Assembly (NCBI RefSeq): GCF_016861655.1
Contig: NZ_BOLN01000002.1
Span: forward strand, 1-64,000
Direction: 5' to 3'
Source of the DNA: Levilactobacillus lanxiensis
Lineage (GTDB): Bacteria > Bacillota > Bacilli > Lactobacillales > Lactobacillaceae
Length of the DNA: 64,000 nt
The translations under genes and the position numbers were made by a program. The notes under the pieces are model-generated. The model was given only the letters and a program-made list of their open reading frames with translations, had not been told where the DNA came from and searched no databases. Position 1 is the first letter of the stretch. Each line of letters begins with the position of its first letter. Below are positions 28,097 through 37,426 of the stretch, piece after piece.

Positions 28097-28870
28097 TTAC
28101 TTATCCAAGCCATGAATAGCATGACCTAATGTCTTCGTGAATTTCAAAGTCGAGTCGTACATCTGATCGGTAACGTCGCCCATATCAGGTTGGCGTTTCA
28201 CCGCAGCAGAATCCTTTAAGACCTTTTTCCATTGCTTCGCTAGTTTTGCGTTAATCTTAGCGCTGAACCGACCTTTGAAAATTTTATAAGTCGCCTGACA
28301 TCCCCGCAGCGTTTTAGCGTTCGATGTACTATAGGTTGCCTCAAGAATCGAGGGAATACCCGCATCCTCAACATAGATACTGTCATTATAAGCATGGGCT
28401 AAAGTCATGCCGCTCAACGAGTCACGGTACAATTGGTACCCGTCATCCTTGGGATTATCAACATATTTGTATGTCGCTTTAAAACGCCGAATGTCAGAGG
28501 CACGTTGTGCCAGGTTTTGGGTCTTGTTTAGATACCCTTTCCAAATCCAACCGTTAATATTGCCCTTCTTGTTTTTAACATAGTAATAGGTTGCCCGCTT
28601 ACCATTAGCCTTCTTCAGCTTGACTGACTTCGTCGCGTAGAACGTCGTTTTCACTGTCTTGAACGTCTTAGGCGACTTCTTCGTCAGCTTAGTTGAGGTA
28701 TATAGGCTGCCGCCATTGGGATGGAACTTGGTCTTCGCTAATTTTTGGTGGCTAATTACTTTGGCCGCCTTGGTCTTTGCCAAAGCTGGCGAAGAGACTG
28801 TGGCCACGGAGACGATGCCAAAACTGAGTGCCATCAATCCGGCAATAACTAGCTTTATTCGTTTGTTCAT
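28097..28870 (-). CDS. Secreted protein C (SH3-like N-terminal half, variable C-terminal half)
   Basis: A 257-residue exported protein. The signal peptide is residues 1-30 (ends SSPALA-K). Residues 31-115 form a lysine-rich SH3/GW-like module ending YYYVKNKKGNINGWIWKGYL, a type that binds the cell wall. The C-terminal half (residues 120-257) is helical and of unknown function. The N-terminal 130 residues are nearly identical to protein D (28998-29756), while the C-terminal halves have diverged strongly. I chose ATG at 28870 with GAGGAGG upstream; an ATG six codons earlier overlaps that site. Confidence 0.75.
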   Translation of the reverse strand: MNKRIKLVIAGLMALSFGIVSVATVSSPALAKTKAAKVISHQKLAKTKFHPNGGSLYTSTKLTKKSPKTFKTVKTTFYATKSVKLKKANGKRATYYYVKNKKGNINGWIWKGYLNKTQNLAQRASDIRRFKATYKYVDNPKDDGYQLYRDSLSGMTLAHAYNDSIYVEDAGIPSILEATYSTSNAKTLRGCQATYKIFKGRFSAKINAKLAKQWKKVLKDSAAVKRQPDMGDVTDQMYDSTLKFTKTLGHAIHGLDK

Positions 28871-28891
28871 TCGCTTAATCCTCCTCATGAC

Positions 28892-28970
28892 TTACTTCTT
28901 GTAGTAGTAAAAGTTCAGTGGTGTGCCATCTTCGTAATGATCAAGACTGACTAAGGTCTGTTTCCCATTG
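28892..28970 (-). pseudogene. 3' tail remnant of a small secreted protein gene
   Basis: The minus strand encodes KQTLVSLDHYEDGTPLNFYYYKK then stop, matching the last residues of protein E (KQALVSLDHYEDGTPLNFYYYKK) with one change. It has no start or signal sequence. It is the scar of a tandem duplication whose unit was the tail of gene E plus a copy of gene D. Confidence 0.88.
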
Positions 28971-28997
28971 CCAAAACAATGACGCATCGTTAACTCA

Positions 28998-29756
28998 CTA
29001 ATCCAGCGTATGAACCGCCTTAGCCAATGTCAGGCCAAAATCATTCGTTGCATTCCACAAATCGTCATCAGAACCAAAATTGTCCGATTTATATTCCGAA
29101 ATTGCTTTTAGAACTGCCTTTTTCTGCTTCAACAATTTTGCATTCGTTTTGGCATTAAAACGTCCCTTAAATATGTTGTACGCAGCTAAGGATGCTTTGG
29201 CCTCTTTGGGATTCCAGGCATAGAACCCGGTTAACAAGGAAGCAATTCCAGCCTTATCAACGTGGTCACTAATATTATAAGCATGAGCTAACGTCATTTC
29301 TCGAAGTGCCTTGTCTGTCAGGGAACGCATATCGCCCCGCTTCTCCAACAATGAATAGGCTCCCTTGAATCTTCGGATATCTGATGAACGCTGAGCTAAA
29401 TCTGAAGTCTTATTCAAAAAGCCTTTCCAAATCCAACCGTTAATATTACCCTTCTTATTTTTAACGTAGTAATAGGTTGCCCGCTTACCATTAGCCTTCT
29501 TGAGTTTGACCGATTTCGTCGCGTAGAACGTCGTTTTTACTGTCTTGAACGTCTTAGGCGACTTCTTCGTCAGCTTAGTTGAGGTATATAGACTTCCGCC
29601 ATTGGGATGGAACTTGGTCTTCGCTAATTTTTGGTGGCTAATCACTTTGGCCGCCTTAGTCTTTGCCAAAGCGGGTGAAGAGGCCGTGGCCACAGAGACG
29701 ATGCCAAAGCTGAGCGCCACCAATCCGGCAATAACTAACTTTACCCGTTTATTCAT
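28998..29756 (-). CDS. Secreted protein D (paralogue of C)
   Basis: A 252-residue exported protein, sister of protein C. Signal peptide and SH3/GW-like module (residues 1-115) are almost the same, ending NINGWIWKGFLNKT. From about residue 130 the sequence follows only the general pattern (LREMTLAHAYN, YNIFKGRFNAKTNAKLLKQK) with many substitutions. Only 21 bases separate it from gene E upstream, so they share a transcript. ATG at 29756 has GAGGAGG upstream. Function unknown; wall attachment by the N-terminal module is likely. Confidence 0.75.
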   Translation of the reverse strand: MNKRVKLVIAGLVALSFGIVSVATASSPALAKTKAAKVISHQKLAKTKFHPNGGSLYTSTKLTKKSPKTFKTVKTTFYATKSVKLKKANGKRATYYYVKNKKGNINGWIWKGFLNKTSDLAQRSSDIRRFKGAYSLLEKRGDMRSLTDKALREMTLAHAYNISDHVDKAGIASLLTGFYAWNPKEAKASLAAYNIFKGRFNAKTNAKLLKQKKAVLKAISEYKSDNFGSDDDLWNATNDFGLTLAKAVHTLD

Positions 29757-29777
29757 TCGCTTAATCCTCCTCATGAC

Positions 29778-30251
29778 TTACTTCTTGTAGTAGTAAAAGT
29801 TCAGTGGTGTACCATCTTCGTAATGATCAAGACTGACTAGGGCCTGTTTCCCATTGTGCTTAACCCGCTTGTAGGTCGTATTGAAGATGTTATTTTTCAT
29901 GCCATACTGAGAAATCCGCCAGTGGCCGTTCTTACCCTTTTTAACGCTAAGATCACTATGATTATAAAAATGTGATTTTTTCTTTCCCGACCAGTTAACC
30001 TTGGAGATTGTCCGCCCATTAACGACATATTTATAGTTGTACACGTACTTAGTTATCTTTGTCGTTGAACGATAGCGATACATAGTACCGTTCATGTCTT
30101 CTTTGAAAAAGTTCACCCAGGTTCCTCTAAACGATTTAGGCGTTGTCGTGTAGTGAATTTTGGCTTCAGCCGTGGTGCCTGGCAACGCGACACTCCCTAA
30201 AGTCAGGCCCACCATAACGGCTAGTCCTGAAAACAATAATTGCTTCTTCAT
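29778..30251 (-). CDS. Small secreted protein E (PKxxRGxW family)
   Basis: A 157-residue exported protein of unknown function. Signal peptide at residues 1-30 (cleavage after TTAEA), then KIHYTTTPKSFRGTWVNFFK, WSGKKKSHFYNHSDLSVKKG and the end LDHYEDGTPLNFYYYKK. It aligns with protein B along its whole length. Its 3' end was copied to 28892-28970. ATG at 30251 follows GAGGAGTGAAGG; an in-frame GTG four codons earlier overlaps that site. Confidence 0.75.
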   Translation of the reverse strand: MKKQLLFSGLAVMVGLTLGSVALPGTTAEAKIHYTTTPKSFRGTWVNFFKEDMNGTMYRYRSTTKITKYVYNYKYVVNGRTISKVNWSGKKKSHFYNHSDLSVKKGKNGHWRISQYGMKNNIFNTTYKRVKHNGKQALVSLDHYEDGTPLNFYYYKK

Positions 30252-30301
30252 AGTGACCTTCACTCCTCTAGCTTATAAAACGCTTTCATTTGGGTGCTTG
30301 C

Positions 30302-30682
30302 TTAACGCTTATAGAGCTGACTGTACCCAGTTCCAACCATCCGCATTTTATTCTTGCCTACGTATTGAAACTTGAAATTCAGTGGTGGTAATTTTCCTTC
30401 GGCTTTCGTTTTCACCTGATACTTATGGTGACCCAATGCTTTGTATGACGCCTTCCCCTGAATACTGCCGCGACCATACGTCTTCATCGTGGTCTTCGTC
30501 AGCTTAAACATAGGCCCAACGTCATCTTTCCATTTTCCTGAAAGACTGTACTTCCAAACGCCACGCAAGACTTTGGGTGTCCCCTTGTGCCAGGTGCTGG
30601 CATTCGCCGTAGTCGTTGTCACCACGCTACTCCCGAAGCCCAGAGCCGTCACCATCATCAGTGTTGCTGCTAATTTGCGCAT
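30302..30682 (-). CDS. Small secreted protein F (PKxxRGxW family)
   Basis: A 126-residue exported protein of unknown function. The signal peptide is residues 1-29 (cleavage after ANA). It continues STWHKGTPKVLRGVWKYSLS, so the PKxxRGxW motif is kept, but the remainder (TMKTYGRGSIQGKASYKALG, end MVGTGYSQLYKR) has diverged. AAGGAG lies 11 bases before ATG. It is the first gene of the run F-E-D-C-B on the minus strand. Confidence 0.7.
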   Translation of the reverse strand: MRKLAATLMMVTALGFGSSVVTTTTANASTWHKGTPKVLRGVWKYSLSGKWKDDVGPMFKLTKTTMKTYGRGSIQGKASYKALGHHKYQVKTKAEGKLPPLNFKFQYVGKNKMRMVGTGYSQLYKR

Positions 30683-30788
30683 CTTCCCACTATTCTCCTT
30701 TTTATGTACTTATTAACCAAATTAACCATAGCACTATCTGACTTTCACCGCACTAAAAATTTAATTGACACTGATTGTTGAACGGCAA

Positions 30789-30829
30789 CAAAAAGGCTTC
30801 TAGCTACCTTTTTCGTAGTTAGAAGCTTT
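30789..30829 (-). terminator. Terminator after secreted protein G
   Basis: GAAAGCTTCTAACTAC pairs with GTAGCTAGAAGCCTTT on the minus strand and is followed by TTG. T-rich on both sides, so it may work both ways. Confidence 0.75.
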
Positions 30830-30933
30830 CGCCATAATCAAAAAGTAGTCACACCGGAATCTAATTCCCAGTGTGGCTGCTACATTGGGTGTATACCCGT
30901 GAACTATTTTTAAGTTGGTTGCCCTGGTCCTTG

Positions 30934-31293
30934 CTAAACCCTCTTTAAGGCACCGCTCCAAACCCAGCCAGTAGGGATTCTGAAGTGACCCTTGAACATG
31001 TAGTAGACACGCTTGTGGCCGTTGATGGTCACGTGGGAAGCCTTGTAGATGGTGAGGGGATCGCCTTTATCGCCGTAGGCACCGAGCATAAAGAGGCTCT
31101 TATGATTAATCTTACCACTAGTATAAATCTGTGCTCTCTGTTTGACGATTTTATACGTGTGGGGCTTCATGTTCTTGTAATACCGAACCTTGGTGTTGGC
31201 GGAAGCGGTAATCGGGGTAGTCGTGGTGATAATCCCGCCAGCGACACCGGCCGTGGCAGCCATTAGTGCAATTAATTTTGTGATTCTTGTCAT
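30934..31293 (-). CDS. Small secreted protein G (SH3-like)
   Basis: A 119-residue exported protein. The signal peptide ends near residue 32 (ITASA-N). The rest is one SH3/GW-like module ending YYMFKGHFRIPTGWVWSGAL, similar in pattern to the modules of proteins C and D (NINGWIWKGYL). Strong GGAGGAG before the ATG. It is probably a cell-wall-associated protein of unknown role. It stands alone between terminators. Confidence 0.7.
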   Translation of the reverse strand: MTRITKLIALMAATAGVAGGIITTTTPITASANTKVRYYKNMKPHTYKIVKQRAQIYTSGKINHKSLFMLGAYGDKGDPLTIYKASHVTINGHKRVYYMFKGHFRIPTGWVWSGALKRV

Positions 31294-31442
31294 GCTGAAC
31301 TCCTCCTATGGATTCAAATACAAGACTAATTGTATCATTAATCTCGTAAATGATTAAATCTTATATCCACTTTATCGTATACATTCACAGATTTATATGT
31401 TCCTTGCTACTCAATGGACTTTTCCCTTCTATGATTGTCATT

Positions 31443-31523
31443 ACTAAAAAAGCAGCCACCCCCAACAAAAGGTTAGCTACTTCATTTAAATCATCGTATA
31501 TTTGCGTCGTTACATACCGGTTG
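31443..31523. repeat. 81-bp direct repeat, copy 1 (contains terminator)
   Basis: It matches 35277-35357 at 73 of 81 positions without gaps. On the minus strand it forms a GTAGCTAACC...GGTGGCTGC hairpin followed by TTTTTT and so ends the adhesin gene. The two copies flank the adhesin gene. Confidence 0.85.
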
Positions 31524-31539
31524 TATTTCAAATCTAAAC

Positions 31540-34500
31540 TTAGAAGCGACGTTTCCTCCAGCCCACAACACTAGTCAAAGCACCTAACAGCGCTAAACCG
31601 ATGACGGCTAACCCGTTATGCTGCTGTTCATCAGTCTGTGGTAACTGAGCGACCTTCAAATCCGTCGTTGCTGCAGCCGTTTTCGCTACTGATGCTGGCT
31701 TCGCTACTGGCGCCGTCAAGGACTGAACCTTCGCCCCTTGACTACCGGCAGTGACCGTCCCACCAGCCTGATGACCAGCTCCGCGAATCGTCTTCTTATT
31801 CACGACAACCGCTTGACCACCCTGGTTGGGTTCTGTCAGCTTTGTCGGCGTTGTCGGTTTTGTCGGTTTCTTAGGTGCGACTACAGCCGCGGCGCCACCG
31901 CCATTACCGCCGGGAGTTGGCGTAGTTGGTGTCACTGGTGGCGTGACGGTCCCGCCACCGTTGTTGCCATTGTCGCCGCCGCCGGATGTTGGGTTAGCGT
32001 CATAGGTGACGACAAAACTCAGGTCGGCGGTGGTTGGTGTTACTGGCTGAGTCACCGTTTGCGTCAAATCGTTGGCCGGGTCAGTTGTTGAAACAACGTG
32101 CATCCCAGGCACACTTGGGTTTTTCACCGCAGTGAATGCCAGATCACTACCCGCTTGGTAAACCACCCAGCTAGGGTCAGTGGGTTTACCAGTGACGTCT
32201 AATTCGGGCGTCGCCGTAGCATCTACTTTGCTGTAGGTGACGGCTTCTTGGGTGACTTGATCCGTCACCGTGGCAAAGTCCATCGTCTTAGTTACCGGCG
32301 CAGCAACGTTCTTTTGTTGATTATCTTGATACGTGATCTGTTCGTGAACGGCCTGCTCAACGGTCTTAAAAGCGTGTGCTAAGGTAATCGTGTAGTCCAA
32401 GTTAGCCGTAGCATCCTTGGCGAAAACAATGGCACTGGTGCCGTCAGCGTTCTTCGTGGTATCACTGACCACCGTGTATCCCTTGGCCAGTTCAGGCGCA
32501 ATCACCGCGTTGGAATCAAAGGAACTGGTGGAACCAATGGCCCCCTTCAGTTCAGGATTAGTCGTCGCATCCAACACCTGGAGCGTCTTACCCGTGGTAG
32601 CGTCCTTGATGGTCACCGTGGCTTTTTTAGCCTGGGCATAAACCATCCGGACTGCTTGAATATCGTTAACGTAAGGAATATCAGCTGCCTGACTAATATC
32701 AGTCCAGGTCTGACCATCGGCACTCGTTTCAGCACCGGTGTAAACGTAGTCGTCAAAGTTCTTTTCATAATCGGTCAAAGCTAGTTTGTCCGCTGACGTT
32801 CCTTTGTAGTTGGCGGTCACGGCCGAACCATCCGCATTCGTGATTGCTGTGTAATTGCCATTGGCATCCTTCACACCATAACCAACTGACACCGTCCAGG
32901 GCATGACGTCCTTGTAGAATAGAATCGTCCAGTTCTTGGATTCGTCACCTAAAGTGGTGGCCCAAGACGTTTGCGCATTGGCTTTGCCATTTTTCGCCAC
33001 GTAGTCGGAATAAAGGCCCGTGCCATCCAAAATCAATCCGGAGAACGTGTAGCCCTTAGACAACTGTTGATTCAATAACGTCTGGACGGTCGCATTCTGT
33101 TGGACATTCACACTCGACCCAACATCCCCAGAAATCAGGGTAGCTGGCGCCAAGTTCAACTGCTGGCCGTTAGCTTGTAGCAGCTGAATATTAACGTTTA
33201 AATCGCTGACGTTGGCAGCCAATTCATACGGCTGAATGATGTAACCGGCGAAGTCACTGTTGGTATCACTCCAGGTGGTGGACAGACTGCCGTACGTGGA
33301 ATCGGTACTATTTAATAAGTTATACCAGGTCAACGTGTTACTGTTCAGATTACCGGCATCAGAACTAGACGGGTACAGGGAAGGATATAACAGATCACTG
33401 GCATTATCAAAGCCCTGAATTGGCAGGTTGCTAGCAGTCAGGTCCTTGATGATAAAGGAAGGTGTTGTGTAGGTCAGCATTCCTGCGTCAGTTGTGTTGG
33501 CCCCTTTAGCCAATTTATCGCTGACTTTAATCGGTGCTAACAGCACGTGTTGCTTAGCCAGGTTAGCATTTGAAATCAAGAGGTTCTTATCCGTCGCCAA
33601 TGGTGAAATATCCGTGATCTGGTTATCGATCAAACCGACCTCAGTCAGCTTGTCGTGATTCCCCAACGCTGAGATATCATTGATGGCAGCCATTGGTAAC
33701 CGAACCTCACGCAGGTTCTGCAGGCCACTTAACGCCCGAATATCCCAAAGGTTGCTATTCTTCTCACCAGTCCCGTAAGTTTCTAAACTGACCAACATGT
33801 TCGGCGAAATATCTAATACCTGAAGGTTGACCGCATTTTGTAGGCCTTCAAGTGTCTGCATGGCCATGATACTCTGATAGTAAGTCGTCGGCTGATTGCC
33901 GGCTGCGGCTTGTAAATTATCGTTCGAATAAATGGACGTAAGCGTTGCCAACTCAGCCTTCGAGAAGTTGTTTCGAAAGTCAGCAATCGTGGCATACGTC
34001 TTGGCATAGTTATTCTGCCAGAGAAAGTATTGGAGTCCATAATCTGGCAACCATTCATCGATGTACATGAGTTGGGTCCCATACTTAGCCGATGAAACGG
34101 GATCAATCCCTTTGGCATCCTGGGCAATCTGGTTCGCATACGTTTCGCCCAACCAAGTGCCAGCTCCCTGTACTTGGTGACTACTATCATAACCATCCAC
34201 AACTCTTAAGTCTGTGTTGTGCCCGGCAGAATCCTCGTGATTATAAGTATATTGCAATTGATCAGTCTTGCTGATATTAAAGGCTGGTGTGGCAGCCACC
34301 TTGTTGGTTAAATCATCGGTATCCTGCACAGAAATCCCGGTCTTAACAGGCGTAGCGGTCGTCACGGCAGCTCTAGCAGTCGGTCGTTCAACCGGTGCCG
34401 GTGTCGTCTGATCAGATGAAGGCTCCTTTGTCGTAACGATACCATCGTTAGCCGGCGTGCCACTGTCAGCTGGCTGGACGGGTGCAGACTCAACTACTGG

Positions 34501-34824
34501 CTTCTCTGCCGGGTTCTGTGTTGGTGTTGGTGTTGGTGTTGGTGTTGGTGTTGGTGTTGGATCACCATTACTAACTCCAGCCGACTTGTCCGTCGTTGAC
34601 GCAACCGGTGTAGCCGGTAGTTTAGCTTGCGAGCCACTTGTCGTCGATTGACCGGAAGTGGTTGTCGTGGTAGTTGGCGCATTATCGTCAGCCCGTGCAG
34701 TCTGACTGGTCTGTGGTCCAGCGACGATTCCCACTGCCATACTGGTGACAGTGATACCAGCAACTAGCCAGCCTCTATGTGATTTGTACATCTTGTAATG
34801 TGTTTTACGTTCATAATCCTTCAT
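31540..34824 (-). CDS. LPxTG-anchored LRR/MucBP-like surface adhesin
   Basis: A 1094-residue cell-wall protein. The N-terminus has a KxYKxGKxW-type signal (THYKMYKSHRGWLVAGITVT). Residues 45-170 are a Ser/Thr/Pro-rich stalk including a PT dipeptide run. Leucine-rich repeats lie at roughly 280-430 (LQNLREVRLPMAAINDISAL, KLTEVGLIDNQITDISPLAT). The region 700-960 resembles mucin-binding modules (VTIKDATTGKTLQVLD, VHEQITYQDNQQKNV). A Gly/Pro/Thr spacer leads to the sortase signal LPQTDEQQ, a hydrophobic segment and WRKRRF. Adhesion to mucus or plant surfaces is likely but the ligand is unknown. I chose ATG at 34824 with GAGGGGG upstream; the frame extends to 34872. Confidence 0.87.
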   Translation of the reverse strand: MKDYERKTHYKMYKSHRGWLVAGITVTSMAVGIVAGPQTSQTARADDNAPTTTTTTSGQSTTSGSQAKLPATPVASTTDKSAGVSNGDPTPTPTPTPTPTPTQNPAEKPVVESAPVQPADSGTPANDGIVTTKEPSSDQTTPAPVERPTARAAVTTATPVKTGISVQDTDDLTNKVAATPAFNISKTDQLQYTYNHEDSAGHNTDLRVVDGYDSSHQVQGAGTWLGETYANQIAQDAKGIDPVSSAKYGTQLMYIDEWLPDYGLQYFLWQNNYAKTYATIADFRNNFSKAELATLTSIYSNDNLQAAAGNQPTTYYQSIMAMQTLEGLQNAVNLQVLDISPNMLVSLETYGTGEKNSNLWDIRALSGLQNLREVRLPMAAINDISALGNHDKLTEVGLIDNQITDISPLATDKNLLISNANLAKQHVLLAPIKVSDKLAKGANTTDAGMLTYTTPSFIIKDLTASNLPIQGFDNASDLLYPSLYPSSSDAGNLNSNTLTWYNLLNSTDSTYGSLSTTWSDTNSDFAGYIIQPYELAANVSDLNVNIQLLQANGQQLNLAPATLISGDVGSSVNVQQNATVQTLLNQQLSKGYTFSGLILDGTGLYSDYVAKNGKANAQTSWATTLGDESKNWTILFYKDVMPWTVSVGYGVKDANGNYTAITNADGSAVTANYKGTSADKLALTDYEKNFDDYVYTGAETSADGQTWTDISQAADIPYVNDIQAVRMVYAQAKKATVTIKDATTGKTLQVLDATTNPELKGAIGSTSSFDSNAVIAPELAKGYTVVSDTTKNADGTSAIVFAKDATANLDYTITLAHAFKTVEQAVHEQITYQDNQQKNVAAPVTKTMDFATVTDQVTQEAVTYSKVDATATPELDVTGKPTDPSWVVYQAGSDLAFTAVKNPSVPGMHVVSTTDPANDLTQTVTQPVTPTTADLSFVVTYDANPTSGGGDNGNNGGGTVTPPVTPTTPTPGGNGGGAAAVVAPKKPTKPTTPTKLTEPNQGGQAVVVNKKTIRGAGHQAGGTVTAGSQGAKVQSLTAPVAKPASVAKTAAATTDLKVAQLPQTDEQQHNGLAVIGLALLGALTSVVGWRKRRF
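34522..34560. repeat. GGTGTT hexanucleotide run in the adhesin
   Basis: About seven tandem hexamers encode the (PT)n stalk. Because the unit is 6 bp, slippage changes stalk length but not the frame. Confidence 0.85.
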
Positions 34825-34872
34825 GATTGGTCCCCCTCTTAACATGACCAAGCTCAGGTAATGTGATGTCAA

Positions 34873-35276
34873 ATATAGTCGTTACCCTTGTTATTACTAT
34901 CCATTATAGGTAGTTTGTGAGATACATTCAATCCCCTAAAACGTTATTACTGCCGAATATTATTGAAACGTTAAGTGAACCCCCGTTACGCTTAGATCTA
35001 CAGGTGGTTTATGGGTACTTGAATTTTTATGGTCTAGCCGTATTTTGGCGGGTAAAACGTGAAATTTTATGTAGGTAATAAACCTTTATCGAATCGTATC
35101 ATCATTTTTTTGTGGTTACACGGTCGATGCCGCCACAGCATCCTAGTGCTACTAAAAATCCATCGAGAGCCTAACTGGTCTCAATGGGTTGCGTACGATA
35201 AATCTACTTGTGTGCGTGAGCCGACTCTCTGTGAAAAATAATTTTATACCCCAATACCCGTAAGTTCTTGCCCACC
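34873..35276. other. Spacer between guaA terminator and adhesin gene
   Basis: About 400 AT-rich bases. It should hold the adhesin promoter, but no clear pair of boxes was found. Open frames here are short and lack protein-like features. Nothing else recognised. Confidence 0.4.
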
Positions 35277-35357
35277 ACTAAAAAAGCAGCCAACCCCAAC
35301 AAAAGGTTAGCTGCTTCGTTTAAATCATCGTATATTTACGCCGTTACAATCCGGCTG
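35277..35357. repeat. 81-bp direct repeat, copy 2 (contains guaA terminator)
   Basis: It pairs with 31443-31523. Its hairpin (GCAGCTAACC...GGTTGGCTGC, then TTTTTT on the minus strand) ends guaA. Confidence 0.85.
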
Positions 35358-35371
35358 AATGGAAGTAAAGC

Positions 35372-36928
35372 CTACTCCCACTCGATTGTCGAAGGCGGCT
35401 TGCTCGTAACATCGTACAGGATACGGTTGACGTGATCCACTTCGTTGACGATGCGGACGGAAATCTCCTGTAAGACATCCCATGGAATGCGCGCGAAGTC
35501 CGCCGTCATCCCATCGATGGACGTGACGGCCCGGATACCCACGGCATAATCGTAGGTCCGGCCATCGCCCATGACCCCGACACTCTTAATATTTGGTAAG
35601 ACGGTAAAGTATTGCCAAATATCACGGTCGAGGCCGGCCTTCTTGATTTCTTCACGCAGAATCAAGTCACTATCGCGAACAATTTGTAACTTTTCTGGCG
35701 TGATTTCACCCAGAACCCGAATCCCTAAACCGGGACCAGGGAACGGCTGACGCCAAACGAGGTCGCTTGGCATCCCTAATTTTTCACCCAACTCACGGGC
35801 TTCATCCTTGAACAGGGAACGTAGGGGTTCAATCAGCTGGAAGTGCATGTCTTCCGGCAACCCACCCACGTTATGGTGAGACTTGATGGTTTGCGCCGTG
35901 TCCGTCCCACTTTCAATCACGTCGGTGTACAACGTGCCTTGGGCCAAGAAGTCGATACCGTCGAGCTTTTGGGCTTCGTCGTTAAAGACTTGGATGAATT
36001 CATTCCCAATAATCTTACGTTTCTTTTCGGGTTCAGTGACACCAGCCAGCTTGCTCAGGAAACGGTCTTGCGCATCGACTTTAACGATGTTCAGACCAAA
36101 CTTCCCTTCCAGGCTCGCCATCACTTGTTCAGCTTCACCCTTTCGCAACAGGCCGTGGTCCACGAAGATGCTGGTCAGTTGCGTCCCAATAGCCTTGTGC
36201 AAGAGCACACCGACCACGGAGGAATCGACCCCACCGGACAGGCCCAACAAGACCCGCTTGTCACCGACCGTCTCACGGATATGCTCGATCTGCAGGTCAA
36301 TGAAGTCGTCCATGGACCAGTTAGATTTTGCGCCACAGACATCAAAAGCGAAGTGTTTCAAGATGTCATTACCGTATTCCGTGTTCCGAACTTCCGCGTG
36401 GAATTGAATCCCATAGAAGTTGCGGTCAACGTCTTGCATAGCAGAAATCGGGCAATTTTCGCTCGTTGCCACGCGTTCAAAGCCATCAGGCACCTGGGTC
36501 ACTAAGTCACCGTGACTCATCCATACCGTCTGCGTCTTTGGCGTGTCCTTGAACAGTTTGGCATCGTCACTTAATACCGTGATGTCAGCCCGCCCATATT
36601 CCCGGTTATCAGCGGATTCAACTTTCCCGCCAGCCAGGCTGTGGGCCATCAGTTGCATCCCGTAACAGATACCCAAGATAGGAATCCCTAACTTGAAGAT
36701 CTCTGGGTCAACGTTAAAGGCACTGCTATCGTACACACTGTTAGGTCCCCCGGAGAAAATAATCCCCTTAGGGCCCCAAGCCTTGATTTCAGCCGCACTC
36801 ATGGTGTGGGCCTTTAGTTCAGAGTAAACGCCCATGTCACGAATCCGGCGCGTAATCAATTGATTGTATTGACTTCCGAAGTCCAAGACGATAATTTTAT
36901 CGAATTTGGACATATCAACGTTTGCCAA
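35372..36928 (-). CDS. guaA: GMP synthase (glutamine-hydrolysing)
   Basis: A 518-residue enzyme converting XMP to GMP with glutamine and ATP. It has a class I amidotransferase domain ([13 protein letters not shown] with Cys88, FHAEVRN with His and Glu), an ATP-pyrophosphatase domain ([16 protein letters not shown]) and a C-terminal dimerisation domain ending [11 protein letters not shown]. All expected motifs are intact. The start is uncertain: TTG at 36928 has GAAAGG at 9 bases; GTG at 36935 overlaps the site, and an ATG (MSKFDK) lies further in without one. A strong promoter lies just upstream. Confidence 0.96.
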   Translation of the reverse strand: MANVDMSKFDKIIVLDFGSQYNQLITRRIRDMGVYSELKAHTMSAAEIKAWGPKGIIFSGGPNSVYDSSAFNVDPEIFKLGIPILGICYGMQLMAHSLAGGKVESADNREYGRADITVLSDDAKLFKDTPKTQTVWMSHGDLVTQVPDGFERVATSENCPISAMQDVDRNFYGIQFHAEVRNTEYGNDILKHFAFDVCGAKSNWSMDDFIDLQIEHIRETVGDKRVLLGLSGGVDSSVVGVLLHKAIGTQLTSIFVDHGLLRKGEAEQVMASLEGKFGLNIVKVDAQDRFLSKLAGVTEPEKKRKIIGNEFIQVFNDEAQKLDGIDFLAQGTLYTDVIESGTDTAQTIKSHHNVGGLPEDMHFQLIEPLRSLFKDEARELGEKLGMPSDLVWRQPFPGPGLGIRVLGEITPEKLQIVRDSDLILREEIKKAGLDRDIWQYFTVLPNIKSVGVMGDGRTYDYAVGIRAVTSIDGMTADFARIPWDVLQEISVRIVNEVDHVNRILYDVTSKPPSTIEWE

Positions 36929-36964
36929 GCCATTCACCCTTTCTTCTTTTTAAACATTGGTTAT

Positions 36965-36993
36965 ATCATACCGATTTCTGAAACGCGGGTCAA
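36965..36993 (-). promoter_or_regulatory. guaA promoter
   Basis: On the minus strand TTGACC, a 17-base spacer and TATGAT. It ends about 37 bases before the guaA start; no purine riboswitch is visible. Confidence 0.75.
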
Positions 36994-37018
36994 TATAAAT
37001 CCACCACAATCGCTTCAC

Positions 37019-37262
37019 CCGGTGATGGAAAATTTGCTTGGTCTCCACGGTCTACACCTGCGGCTGACAGCCCCGTGCCACCTGTGGGGCCCGGCAGAAG
37101 CCAAAAAGCGGTCTTCTACCTCGCCTTGGAGCCTTGTAAAAACCACAAGTCTCCAAGGTCGGCCCGTGCTGTAAGGTCGGAAAAATCCCGGCCTAACAGC
37201 ACCGACACAGGTGGCACGGGGCTGTCCTCCTCCGGTTCCGACCAAGCAAATTTTCATCTCGG
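37019..37262 (-). repeat. SIR element 6 (divergent outer stem)
   Basis: The outer arms GATGGAAAATTTGCTTGGTC and GACCAAGCAAATTTTCATC pair, with one arm base extra, although they differ from the usual GGTGAAAATGGGC. Inside: CACCTGTGTCGGTGCTGTT, a CTTGGAG/CTCCAAG hairpin, GAAGACCGCTTTTTGGCTTC and CCCCACAGGTGG. It lies upstream of guaA. Confidence 0.85.
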
Positions 37263-37426
37263 TAAACCTATTCATCAAAGGATGCTGCTCAAAATCACCT
37301 ATACTGACGTAACCTTTTGGCACGAGTACAACTAATCTAGTTCACATCATTTAAATTTAACAACTGTTCACCAGCAGCACACCAGCAGAGCCGCCAACTC
37401 GCTATCTGCGGTTCAAACCAGTGTCA

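Noticed and set aside
34522-34560. Tandem repeat as a possible CRISPR-like array
   Set aside because: The 6-bp units have no spacers and encode the proline-threonine stalk of the adhesin.
35059-35241. 60-codon ORF in the adhesin-guaA spacer
   Set aside because: No ribosome binding site, no recognisable motif, and the composition looks random.
35843-36505. 220-codon plus-strand ORF
   Set aside because: Antisense of guaA, whose catalytic motifs are all intact.
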